A DNA stretch of 64,000 nucleotides from Burkholderiaceae bacterium (GTDB lineage: Bacteria > Pseudomonadota > Gammaproteobacteria > Burkholderiales > Burkholderiaceae_C): NCBI GenBank assembly GCA_017848435.1, contig JAFEHU010000076.1:1-64000 (forward strand), read 5' to 3'. This document shows, piece after piece, positions 1 through 7,948 of this stretch (positions within the stretch are counted from its first letter, which is position 1; each line of letters opens with the position of its first letter). The notes beneath the pieces are model-generated. The model saw only the letters and a list, made by a program, of their open reading frames with translations. It was not told the origin of the DNA and ran no database searches. Both the position numbers and the translations under genes were made by a program.

Positions 1-8
1 ACGGGAAC

Positions 9-28
9 CTCCGGGTACAAACCCGGGG
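9..28. other. Stem-loop upstream of cytochrome c4 gene
   Basis: CCGGGT (11-16) and ACCCGG (21-26) form a perfect 6-bp stem with an ACAA loop, extended by a weak outer pair. No T-run follows on either strand. It lies about 20 bases before a TAGAAT -10-like box, so it could be an operator or the end of a structure belonging to the gene to the left, which is outside the window. Confidence 0.35.
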
Positions 29-46
29 ACGTGCAACACCGCATTG

Positions 47-52
47 TAGAAT
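47..52 (+). promoter_or_regulatory. Candidate -10 box for cytochrome c4 gene
   Basis: TAGAAT matches the sigma-70 -10 consensus at 5 of 6 bases and lies 36 bases before the chosen ATG. The same TAnAAT form precedes tatA, petA, secA and the tRNA gene in this window. No convincing -35 is present. Confidence 0.35.
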
Positions 53-88
53 CGCCTAGTTTTGCGCCCAACCTTATACCTCCACGCC

Positions 89-724
89 ATGAAGTCGTTC
101 GTTCCATTTTTGATGGCAGCCCTGTGCGCTGTCACGGTTGTTCCCAGTAACGCATCTGACGCGCCGGCCCCGGCAGCGGCCAAGTTCAAGCCAGATCTGG
201 CCAAGGGCGAGGCCAGCTTCGCCACCTGCGTGGCCTGCCACGCGGCCGACGGCAACTCGGCCATCCCGGCCAACCCCAAGCTGGCGCAGCAGCACCCGGA
301 ATACCTGGTCAAGCAGCTCAAAGAATTCAAGTCCGGCAAACGTGCCAACGCCGTCATGTCCGGCTTTGCGGCCGGCCTGTCGGAAGAGGACATGAAAAAC
401 ATCGCCTACTGGGTGGCTTCCAAGCCCGGCAAGCCCGGCTTTGCGAAAGACAAGGAGCTGGTCGCCCTGGGCGAGCGCATCTACCGCGGTGGCATTGCCG
501 ACCGCCAGATCGCCGCCTGCGCCGGCTGCCACAGCCCGAACGGTGCCGGCATCCCGGCCCAGTACCCGCGTCTGGCCGGCCAGCATGCCGACTACACCAC
601 CACCCAGCTGACCGCGTTCCGCGACGGCGCCCGCAAGAACAACCTGCAAATGACCCAGGTGGCGGCCAAGCTGAACGACCGCGAGATCCGCGCGGTGTCG
701 GATTACATCGCCGGTCTGCGCTGA
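89..724 (+). CDS. Cytochrome c4-type dihaem cytochrome c
   Basis: A periplasmic electron carrier of 211 residues that probably passes electrons from the bc1 complex (encoded at 48581-51387) to terminal oxidases. A hydrophobic Sec signal peptide covers about residues 1-22. Two haem-binding motifs follow, CVACH at residues 47-51 and CAGCH at 144-148, in two homologous halves, each with a downstream conserved Met region, as is usual for cytochrome c4. I chose the ATG at 89 because it begins the signal peptide directly; a TTG at 62 in the same frame would add nine residues ahead of it. The ccs genes that follow encode the machinery attaching haem to such proteins. The family call is firm; the exact electron partners are inferred. 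Confidence 0.92.
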   Translation: MKSFVPFLMAALCAVTVVPSNASDAPAPAAAKFKPDLAKGEASFATCVACHAADGNSAIPANPKLAQQHPEYLVKQLKEFKSGKRANAVMSGFAAGLSEEDMKNIAYWVASKPGKPGFAKDKELVALGERIYRGGIADRQIAACAGCHSPNGAGIPAQYPRLAGQHADYTTTQLTAFRDGARKNNLQMTQVAAKLNDREIRAVSDYIAGLR

Positions 725-741
725 AACCGCGCCGTGCCAGT

Positions 742-762
742 GCGAATGGTTGAACCATTCGC
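742..762 (+). other. Stem-loop after cytochrome c4 gene
   Basis: GCGAATGG (742-749) pairs perfectly with CCATTCGC (755-762). A second CCATTCGC at 790-797 could compete for the same left arm, so two mutually exclusive structures are possible ahead of ccsB. Confidence 0.5.
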
Positions 763-781
763 CGGCAACACACCCTGAATC

Positions 782-815
782 AGGGCGGGCCATTCGCAAG
801 AGGGCTCGCCCTTTT
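782..815 (+). terminator. Probable terminator between cytochrome c4 gene and ccsB
   Basis: AGGGCG (782-787) can pair with CGCCCT (807-812), or AGGG/CCCT (801-812) can form a tighter hairpin; a run of five T follows (812-816). It ends just before a possible ATG at 818. Confidence 0.5.
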
Positions 816-859
816 TCATGGTTCAGCCGCAGTTAATTGAAGTTACTGAAAATCCCCAC

Positions 860-2980
860 ATGTCTGTATCGACCCATGGCCTCCGACTGAAAACCCGCTC
901 GCACGTGGCGCGGGAGGCGATCGAGTTGCTGTCGTCGATGCGGTTTGCCATCTCGCTGCTGACCGTCATCTGCATCGCGTCCATCATTGGCACGGTGCTC
1001 AAGCAGCAGGAGCCGCTGAACAACTACGTGAACCAGTTTGGGCCGTTCTGGGCCGAACTGTTCCGGGTGATTGACCTGTATTCGGTCTACAGCGCCTGGT
1101 GGTTTCTGCTGATCCTGGCGTTCCTGGTCATCAGCACCTCGCTGTGTGTGGGCCGCAACACGCCCAAGATCCTGGCCGACTTCAAGGTCTACAAGGAAGG
1201 CATCCGCGAGCAAAGCCTGAAGGCCTTCAGCCACAAGGCCGAGTCGCTGCTGCCCGAAGCGGCAGAAGCCGCCGCCCAGCGGATCGGCAAGACGCTGGTC
1301 AGCGGCGGCTGGCGCGTCAAACTGCAGCAGCGTGAGACCGGCTGGATGGTGGCGGCCAAGGCCGGTGCCGCCAACAAGCTGGGCTACATCGCGGCACACA
1401 GTGCCATCGTGCTGGTGTGCATCGGCGGCCTGCTGGACGGTGACCTGGTGGTGCGGGCGCAGACCTGGTTCAACGGCAAGGTGCCCTACGTGGGCGGTGG
1501 GTTGCTGGCCGACGTGGCGCCCCAGCACCGCCTGAGCGACAGCAACCCCACGTTCCGTGGCAACCTGATGGTGCCCGAGGGCGGTACCGCCAGCACCGCG
1601 ATCCTGACCCAGCCCAAGGGCATCCTGCTGCAGGAACTGCCGTTCTCGGTCGAGCTGAAGAAGTTTGTGGTGGACTACTACTCCACCGGCATGCCCAAGC
1701 TGTTTGCCAGCGACATCGTCATCCGCGACCTGGAGACCGGCGTCGAGACGCCGGCGCGGGTGGAGGTCAACCACCCGGCCAGCTACAAGGGTGTGCAAAT
1801 CTACCAGTCGAGCTTTGACGACGGCGGTTCCAGCGTCAAGCTCAAGGCCTACCCGATGGGTTCGGCCACCAAACCCTTCGAGATCGACGGCACGATCGGC
1901 AGCAGCGCCGAACTCACCCGCGGTGACGCGGCCGGCAGCGACAAAATGACGCTGGAGTTCATCGCCCTGCGTGTCATCAACGTCGAGAATTTTGGCGGTG
2001 CGGGCGAATCGGGCACCGACGTGCGCAAGGTGGACCTGCGTGCCGCCATCGACAGCCGGCTCGGTGCCGCCAACAAGACCGTCACCAAAAAAGAGCTGCG
2101 CAACATCGGCCCCAGCATCACCTACAAGCTGCGCGACGCGGCCGGTCAGGCCCGCGAATACAACAACTACATGCTGCCGGTGGACATGGGCGACGGCGCA
2201 GGCCGCGTGTTCCTGATGGGCACACGCGACACGCCCGCCGAGCGCTTCCGCTACCTGCGCGTCCCGGCCGACGACCAGGACAGCCTCAACGGCTTCCTCG
2301 CCCTGCGCGATGCCCTGGCCGACACCGCCCTGCGCGAGCGGGCGGTGCAGCGCTACGTGGCCAAGTCCACCGACCCGCTGAAACCTGAACTCGCGGCCCA
2401 GTTGACCGCGTCGGCCAGCCGCGCACTGGCGTTGTTTGCCGGCAGTGGCAACAGCGCCGGCCCGGCAGCGGTGAGCGGCCTGCAGGCGATTTCCGATTTC
2501 ATGGAGGCCAACGTGCCCGAGGCCGAGCGCGCCCGCGCTGGCGAGGTGCTGGTGCGCATCATCAATGGCGTGTTGTTCGAACTGGCGCAAATGACCCGCG
2601 AGACCGCCGGGCTGAAACCGCTGCAGCCGGGCGAGACCACGCAAGCCTTCATGGTGCAGTCGGTGCTGAGCCTGAGCGACGCGGTGCTGTACCCCGCACC
2701 CATGGCGTTCCAGCTGCAAGACTTCAAGCAGGTGCAGGCCAGCGTGTTCCAGGTGGCCCGTGCGCCGGGTAAAAACATCGTTTACCTGGGTTGCCTGTTT
2801 CTGATTGTGGGGATATTTTCCATGCTCTACGTGCGCGAACGCCGCCTCTGGGTCTGGCTGACACCACAGGGCAGCGACAGCGCACAGGCCACACTGGCCC
2901 TGTCAACCAACCGCAAGACCATGGACGTTGACAAAGAGTTCGACCATCTCAAGCGCAAGCTGATCAACGCCACAGACTGA
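860..2980 (+). CDS. ccsB: Cytochrome c biogenesis protein CcsB/ResB
   Basis: With CcsA this membrane protein forms the System II haem exporter and cytochrome c synthetase, which ligates haem to CXXCH motifs in the periplasm. The 706-residue protein has N-terminal membrane helices (about residues 30-50 and 77-95), a helix near 190, a long periplasmic domain and a last helix near 640, the ResB layout. I prefer the ATG at 860 (MSVSTHGLRLKT), where homologues begin, over an in-frame ATG at 818. ccsA starts 54 bases after the stop. System II is typical of betaproteobacteria, and the adjacent cytochrome c4 is an obvious client. Confidence 0.93.
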   Translation: MSVSTHGLRLKTRSHVAREAIELLSSMRFAISLLTVICIASIIGTVLKQQEPLNNYVNQFGPFWAELFRVIDLYSVYSAWWFLLILAFLVISTSLCVGRNTPKILADFKVYKEGIREQSLKAFSHKAESLLPEAAEAAAQRIGKTLVSGGWRVKLQQRETGWMVAAKAGAANKLGYIAAHSAIVLVCIGGLLDGDLVVRAQTWFNGKVPYVGGGLLADVAPQHRLSDSNPTFRGNLMVPEGGTASTAILTQPKGILLQELPFSVELKKFVVDYYSTGMPKLFASDIVIRDLETGVETPARVEVNHPASYKGVQIYQSSFDDGGSSVKLKAYPMGSATKPFEIDGTIGSSAELTRGDAAGSDKMTLEFIALRVINVENFGGAGESGTDVRKVDLRAAIDSRLGAANKTVTKKELRNIGPSITYKLRDAAGQAREYNNYMLPVDMGDGAGRVFLMGTRDTPAERFRYLRVPADDQDSLNGFLALRDALADTALRERAVQRYVAKSTDPLKPELAAQLTASASRALALFAGSGNSAGPAAVSGLQAISDFMEANVPEAERARAGEVLVRIINGVLFELAQMTRETAGLKPLQPGETTQAFMVQSVLSLSDAVLYPAPMAFQLQDFKQVQASVFQVARAPGKNIVYLGCLFLIVGIFSMLYVRERRLWVWLTPQGSDSAQATLALSTNRKTMDVDKEFDHLKRKLINATD

Positions 2981-3034
2981 CACCGCCATGCCACGCACTT
3001 TGACCGACACACCGACACGACCCGGAGACGCCCG

Positions 3035-4351
3035 ATGAACACCGCCACCATCTCGCTCAATGAAAGTTTCATGGCACGCCGCAACTGGCAAGACTGGGTC
3101 TTTGCCGTGCTGGTGCTGGCCGGCGGGCTGTTTGCGCTGTCGCGCTACGCCCAGTTCATGGACGGCTACGAGAAAGCCATCCTGGTGGGCACCGTGCCCG
3201 CGGCCATCTGGCTGGGCTGGTTCTGGCGCCCGCTGCAACGCCTGATGGTGGGGGTGGCGGCGGTGTCTCTGCTGGCCATCACGGCGTACCAGAGCGACCT
3301 GGCGCGTGCCGATTCGGTGTTCTGGCTCAAGTATTTCCTGTCCAGCCAGTCGGCCATTTTGTGGGCCAGCATGCTGTTTTTCATGGCCACCGCGTTCTAC
3401 TGGCTGGGCATGTTCGTCAAGGGGCAGGGCGACGCCATGGAGTCGCTCGGTTCGCGCCTGACCTGGGTGGCAGTGGGCATGGCGCTGATTGGCACCATGG
3501 TGCGCTGGTACGAGAGCTACCTGATCGGTGCTGACATTGGCCACATCCCGGTCAGCAACCTGTACGAGGTGTTCGTGCTGTTCTGCTGGCTCACCGCGTT
3601 GTTCTACCTGTACTTTGAAGCCCAGTACAAGACCCGTTCCCTGGGTGCGTTTGTGATGCTTGTGGTGAGCGCGGCGGTGGGCTTTTTGCTCTGGTACACC
3701 GTGGTGCGCGAGGCGCATGAAATCCAGCCGCTGGTGCCGGCCCTGAAAAGCTGGTGGATGAAGCTGCACGTGCCGGCCAACTTCATTGGCTATGGCACCT
3801 TTGCGCTGGCTGCGATGGTGGCGTTTGCCTACCTCATCAAGCAGCAGGCCACGGAAACCCGCTGGTACAAGCTGGCGCCGCTGTGGCTGCTGGGCATCGT
3901 GCTGTGTTTTGAGCCGGTGGTGTTCCGCCGCTCGGCGGTGGACAACGCCAGCAGCTACTGGATGGTGTACTTCGGCGTGTCCGCGCTGATCGTGGCCGGC
4001 ATCCTGTTTGGCCGCAAGCAGATCGCGGCCCGGTTGCCCAGCTTCGAGGTGCTGGACGACGTGATGTACAAGTCCATCGCGGTGGGCTTTGCCTTCTTCA
4101 CCATCGCCACCGTGCTGGGTGCGCTGTGGGCGGCCGAGGCCTGGGGCGGTTACTGGAGCTGGGACCCGAAGGAAACCTGGGCGCTGATTGTCTGGCTCAA
4201 CTACGCGGCCTGGCTGCACATGCGCTTGATGAAGGGCCTGCGCGGCACCGTGTCGGCCTGGTGGGCGCTGGTCGGTCTGGGTGTGACCACGTTCGCTTTC
4301 ATTGGTGTCAACATGTTTCTGAGCGGGCTGCACAGCTACGGAACGTTGTAA
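3035..4351 (+). CDS. ccsA: Cytochrome c biogenesis protein CcsA/ResC
   Basis: The haem-handling partner of CcsB. The protein has 438 residues and many membrane helices. It carries the tryptophan-rich WWD haem-binding motif (WGGYWSWDPKE beginning at residue 370) that defines the CcmC/CcmF/CcsA haem-handling family, and a C-terminal Trp- and His-containing segment ending LHSYGTL. A purine-rich SD (CGGAGA) precedes the ATG. It lies directly downstream of ccsB, so the pair is almost certainly cotranscribed. The functional call is secure by motif and neighbourhood. Confidence 0.94.
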   Translation: MNTATISLNESFMARRNWQDWVFAVLVLAGGLFALSRYAQFMDGYEKAILVGTVPAAIWLGWFWRPLQRLMVGVAAVSLLAITAYQSDLARADSVFWLKYFLSSQSAILWASMLFFMATAFYWLGMFVKGQGDAMESLGSRLTWVAVGMALIGTMVRWYESYLIGADIGHIPVSNLYEVFVLFCWLTALFYLYFEAQYKTRSLGAFVMLVVSAAVGFLLWYTVVREAHEIQPLVPALKSWWMKLHVPANFIGYGTFALAAMVAFAYLIKQQATETRWYKLAPLWLLGIVLCFEPVVFRRSAVDNASSYWMVYFGVSALIVAGILFGRKQIAARLPSFEVLDDVMYKSIAVGFAFFTIATVLGALWAAEAWGGYWSWDPKETWALIVWLNYAAWLHMRLMKGLRGTVSAWWALVGLGVTTFAFIGVNMFLSGLHSYGTL

Positions 4352-4399
4352 GAGCGCGGCGTGTCCTACGACTGACAGGAAACCCTGACAGGACACACC

Positions 4400-5398
<999 letters not shown>

Positions 5399-5400
5399 GC

Positions 5401-6066
5401 ATGGCCACCTCTGCCGCCCGTGCTGGCGTGGCGCCGCGTTCGCAGGGCAGTACGGTCAACAAGCTGCTGCTGCACCCTGTGACCAAGCCGTTGCTGTTGG
5501 TGCTGTGCCTGCTGCCGTTGGCCTGGCTGTTCTACGGGGCTGCCACCAACGGGTTGGGTGCCAACCCGCAGGAAGCGCTGATCCGCGCCACCGGCGACTG
5601 GACCCTGCGTTTTTTGTGCATCGTCTTGGCGGTGACGCCGCTGCGCGTGATGTCGGGCACGCCCGCGCTGGCACGTTTCCGGCGCATGCTGGGGCTGTTT
5701 GTGTATTTCTATGCGGTGGTCCACCTGCTGAGCTACAGCGGGTTTGACATGGGGTTTGACGTCCCCGAGATCGTGGCCGACATCGTCAAGCGGCCGTTTA
5801 TTCTGGTGGGCTTCTCGGCCTGGCTGCTGCTCACACCGCTGGCGCTCACCTCGTTCAACCGCGCCATCAAGACCCTGGGCGCGAAGCGCTGGCAGTGGTT
5901 GCACAAGCTGGTGTACGCGGTTGCGGGCCTGGCGGTGCTGCACTTTTTCTGGATGCGCGCCGGCAAGAACAACTTTGCAGAGGTCTTTGTCTACGCCGGC
6001 ATCCTCGCGGCACTGCTGGGCTGGCGTTTTTGGCAGTTTTTAAGCAAAAAACGCGCTCAGCCTTAG
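5401..6066 (+). CDS. msrQ: Haem-binding quinol-linked subunit MsrQ (YedZ)
   Basis: The integral membrane b-type haem protein that delivers quinol electrons to MsrP. The 221 residues form about six helices of the ferric-reductase-like type; candidate haem ligands are His in helices such as FYAVVHLL and WQWLHKLVY. The start is two bases after the msrP stop, so the two are coupled. The last eight codons and the TAG stop fall inside a dispersed repeat element (6040-6100), so the C-terminal tail (about LSKKRAQP) is probably repeat-derived and not part of the conserved protein. Confidence 0.93.
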   Translation: MATSAARAGVAPRSQGSTVNKLLLHPVTKPLLLVLCLLPLAWLFYGAATNGLGANPQEALIRATGDWTLRFLCIVLAVTPLRVMSGTPALARFRRMLGLFVYFYAVVHLLSYSGFDMGFDVPEIVADIVKRPFILVGFSAWLLLTPLALTSFNRAIKTLGAKRWQWLHKLVYAVAGLAVLHFFWMRAGKNNFAEVFVYAGILAALLGWRFWQFLSKKRAQP

Positions 6067-6100
6067 TCAAATCTGGTGATTCAGCTATTGAATCAATAGC
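6040..6100 (+). repeat. Dispersed 60-bp element, copy A
   Basis: One of six related copies in this window. It shares CCTTAGT, AATCTGG and GATTCAGCTA in fixed order and ends in the palindrome GCTATTGA-A-TCAATAGC (6084-6100). It covers the 3' end of msrQ and the gap to the convergent lysA, whose stop is at 6103. The terminal hairpin could help end transcription from both sides. Confidence 0.8.
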
Positions 6101-6102
6101 AT

Positions 6103-7386
6103 TCAACGGGTGTTCACCAGCCGCTCGTGGCGCATCTGGTCCTGCGCTGTTTCCCGTTCGCGGATGACGGTGGCCTGGTCGCCATCGACCAGCACCTCGG
6201 CCGGTCGGCCGCGGGTGTTGTAGTTGCTGGCCATGCTCATGCAGTAGGCGCCTGCCGACAGCACCGCCAGCAAGTCGCCCGGTTGCACTGCCAGCGCCCG
6301 GTCACGCCCCAGCCAGTCCCCGCTTTCGCACACCGGGCCGACCACGTCGTACACGGTGGTGGCGGTGTCGCGCGGGGCGAGCGGCACGATCTGGTGAAAA
6401 GCCTCGTACATGGCAGGGCGGGGCAGTTCGTTCATCGCGGCGTCGATGATGCAGAAGTTCTTCTGTTCGCCCGGTTTCAGGTACAGCACCTCGGTCAGGC
6501 AGACGCCCGCGTTGCCGACCAGCGAGCGGCCGGGCTCGATCATCAGTTGGCGTTGGCCGTAGCCGCGCGCGTCCAGCTTGGCAAGCAGCTGGGCCCACAG
6601 CGCATCGGCCGCAGGTGGCGTGTCACCGTTGTAGTCAATGCCCAGGCCGCCGCCGAAGTCGATGTGGTGGAGGGGAATGCCGGCGGCTTCCACCGTGGCC
6701 ACCAAATCGAGCACGCGGTCCATCGCGTCGAGGTAGGGGGTGGTGTCGGTGATCTGCGAGCCGATGTGGCAGTCGATGCCGACCACCTTCAGCCCCGGCA
6801 GGGCCGCTGCGCGCTGGTAGGTCTGCAGCGTGCGCTCGTGGGCCACGCCGAACTTGTTGCCCTTGAGGCCGGTGGAAATGTAGGGGTGGGTTTTCGGGTC
6901 CACATTCGGGTTCACGCGGATGCTGACCGGTGCGCGTTGGCCCAGCGACAGCGCGACCTCGCTCAGCACCTCCAGTTCGGCTTCGCTCTCGACGTTGAAG
7001 CAGCCAATGCCCGCCTGCAGTGCCCGGCCCATCTCGCTGCGTGTTTTGCCAACGCCAGAAAAAATGATTTTGCGGGCGTCGCCGCCTGCGGCCAGCACAC
7101 GGTCGAGTTCACCGCCGGAAACGATGTCGAAGCCGCAGCCGGCTTCGGCAAAGACCTGCAGCACGCCGAGCGACGAGTTGGCCTTCATCGCATAACAAAT
7201 CTGCGCGTTGCGGCCGGCGAAGCCGCGCTGGTAGGCGGCCAATGCGTCCAACATGGCGGCCTTGCTGTAAACGAACAAAGGTGTGCCATGCTGGCGTGCC
7301 AAGGCCGCCAGCGGTTGTGTGGCGATGCAGAGTTCACCGCCCCGGTAGGCAGTGTGGGGGTGGCCGGGGAGCATGGGTGTGGTCAT
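6103..7386 (-). CDS. lysA: Diaminopimelate decarboxylase
   Basis: The last step of lysine synthesis, decarboxylating meso-diaminopimelate with pyridoxal phosphate. The protein has 427 residues. The PLP lysine is Lys68 in CYAMKAN; HIGSQ and the glycine loop FGGGLGI bind the cofactor phosphate; the catalytic CESGD motif lies in the C-terminal barrel domain. The ATG overlaps the stop of lptM in an ATGA arrangement, so lptM-lysA is an operon. This pairing is usual in proteobacteria. Confidence 0.96.
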   Translation of the reverse strand: MTTPMLPGHPHTAYRGGELCIATQPLAALARQHGTPLFVYSKAAMLDALAAYQRGFAGRNAQICYAMKANSSLGVLQVFAEAGCGFDIVSGGELDRVLAAGGDARKIIFSGVGKTRSEMGRALQAGIGCFNVESEAELEVLSEVALSLGQRAPVSIRVNPNVDPKTHPYISTGLKGNKFGVAHERTLQTYQRAAALPGLKVVGIDCHIGSQITDTTPYLDAMDRVLDLVATVEAAGIPLHHIDFGGGLGIDYNGDTPPAADALWAQLLAKLDARGYGQRQLMIEPGRSLVGNAGVCLTEVLYLKPGEQKNFCIIDAAMNELPRPAMYEAFHQIVPLAPRDTATTVYDVVGPVCESGDWLGRDRALAVQPGDLLAVLSAGAYCMSMASNYNTRGRPAEVLVDGDQATVIRERETAQDQMRHERLVNTR

Positions 7387-7571
7387 GGTTTGGCCGGGGT
7401 GGAAGCGGCAGGCTCGGGCGTCCCGGGTTTGAGCAGTTGTGGCAAGCTGGCCCGCTCGGTACCGGCTGGCGGTTTGGGAAGCACGAGGTCACCGCGCTGG
7501 CCGCAGCCCGAATGGGCCACCACCCAGGCTGGCAGCAGGCCAATGACTAGAATTTGACGAATTTTCAACAT
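7383..7571 (-). CDS. lptM: Small LptM-type (YifL) lipoprotein
   Basis: A 62-residue predicted lipoprotein of the LptM/LPS-assembly lipoprotein family, which in enterobacteria assists maturation of the LptD-LptE translocon. A hydrophobic signal (residues 5-19) leads to Cys23 in [15 protein letters not shown]; the GCGQ-G-L-LP pattern is the family signature. The residue at -3 of the lipobox is His instead of the usual Leu. The tail is Pro/Ala-rich and disordered. Its ATG (7571) is only ten bases from the divergent cyaY ATG (7582). It overlaps lysA by four bases. The name rests on signature and neighbourhood. Confidence 0.8.
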   Translation of the reverse strand: MLKIRQILVIGLLPAWVVAHSGCGQRGDLVLPKPPAGTERASLPQLLKPGTPEPAASTPAKP

Positions 7572-7576
7572 GGTAA

Positions 7577-7582
7577 ATTGTA
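7577..7582 (-). promoter_or_regulatory. Candidate -10 box giving a leaderless lptM transcript
   Basis: On the minus strand TACAAT (5 of 6 to consensus) ends five bases before the lptM ATG. A start point at the usual distance would fall on or next to that ATG. No good -35 is visible. Confidence 0.35.
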
Positions 7583-7911
7583 TGACCGACCCCGAGTTCA
7601 TGAACCAGGCCGAGGCCGTGTTGCGGGCGGTGGAGCGTTGCTGCGACCGCATCAACGACAACACCGATGCCGACATCGACAACCAGCGGGTGGGTGGCAT
7701 GGTCACGCTGACCTTTGCCAACCGGTCACAAATCATTGTGAACCTGCAAAAGCCACTGCATGAAATCTGGCTGGCCGCGCGTGCCGGTGGCTTCCACTAC
7801 AAGTTTGACGGCACACACTGGCGTGACACGAAAACCGGCCAGGAATTCTTTGCCGACCTGACCGCCAACGCCAGTGCCCAGGCCGGCGAAGCGCTGGGCT
7901 TTACCGCCTGA
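7582..7911 (+). CDS. cyaY: Iron-sulfur cluster assembly protein CyaY (frataxin)
   Basis: The bacterial frataxin homologue, an acidic iron-binding protein that modulates IscS-dependent Fe-S cluster formation. The 109 residues show the family pattern: an acidic first helix ([18 protein letters not shown]), the strands MVTLTF and [15 protein letters not shown], and a [13 protein letters not shown] segment. I use the ATG at 7582 ([13 protein letters not shown]), typical for the family, over the ATG at 7570. It is divergent from lptM and convergent with mrcA. Confidence 0.93.
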   Translation: MTDPEFMNQAEAVLRAVERCCDRINDNTDADIDNQRVGGMVTLTFANRSQIIVNLQKPLHEIWLAARAGGFHYKFDGTHWRDTKTGQEFFADLTANASAQAGEALGFTA

Positions 7912-7925
7912 AGGTGCCGCCGCTG

Positions 7926-7948
7926 CCGCAACTGCCCGTCAGTTGCGG
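7926..7948. terminator. Hairpin between convergent cyaY and mrcA
   Basis: CCGCAACTG (7926-7934) and CAGTTGCGG (7940-7948) form a perfect 9-bp stem with a 5-base loop. It includes the mrcA stop codon. No T-run follows it on either strand, so intrinsic termination is uncertain. Confidence 0.4.
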
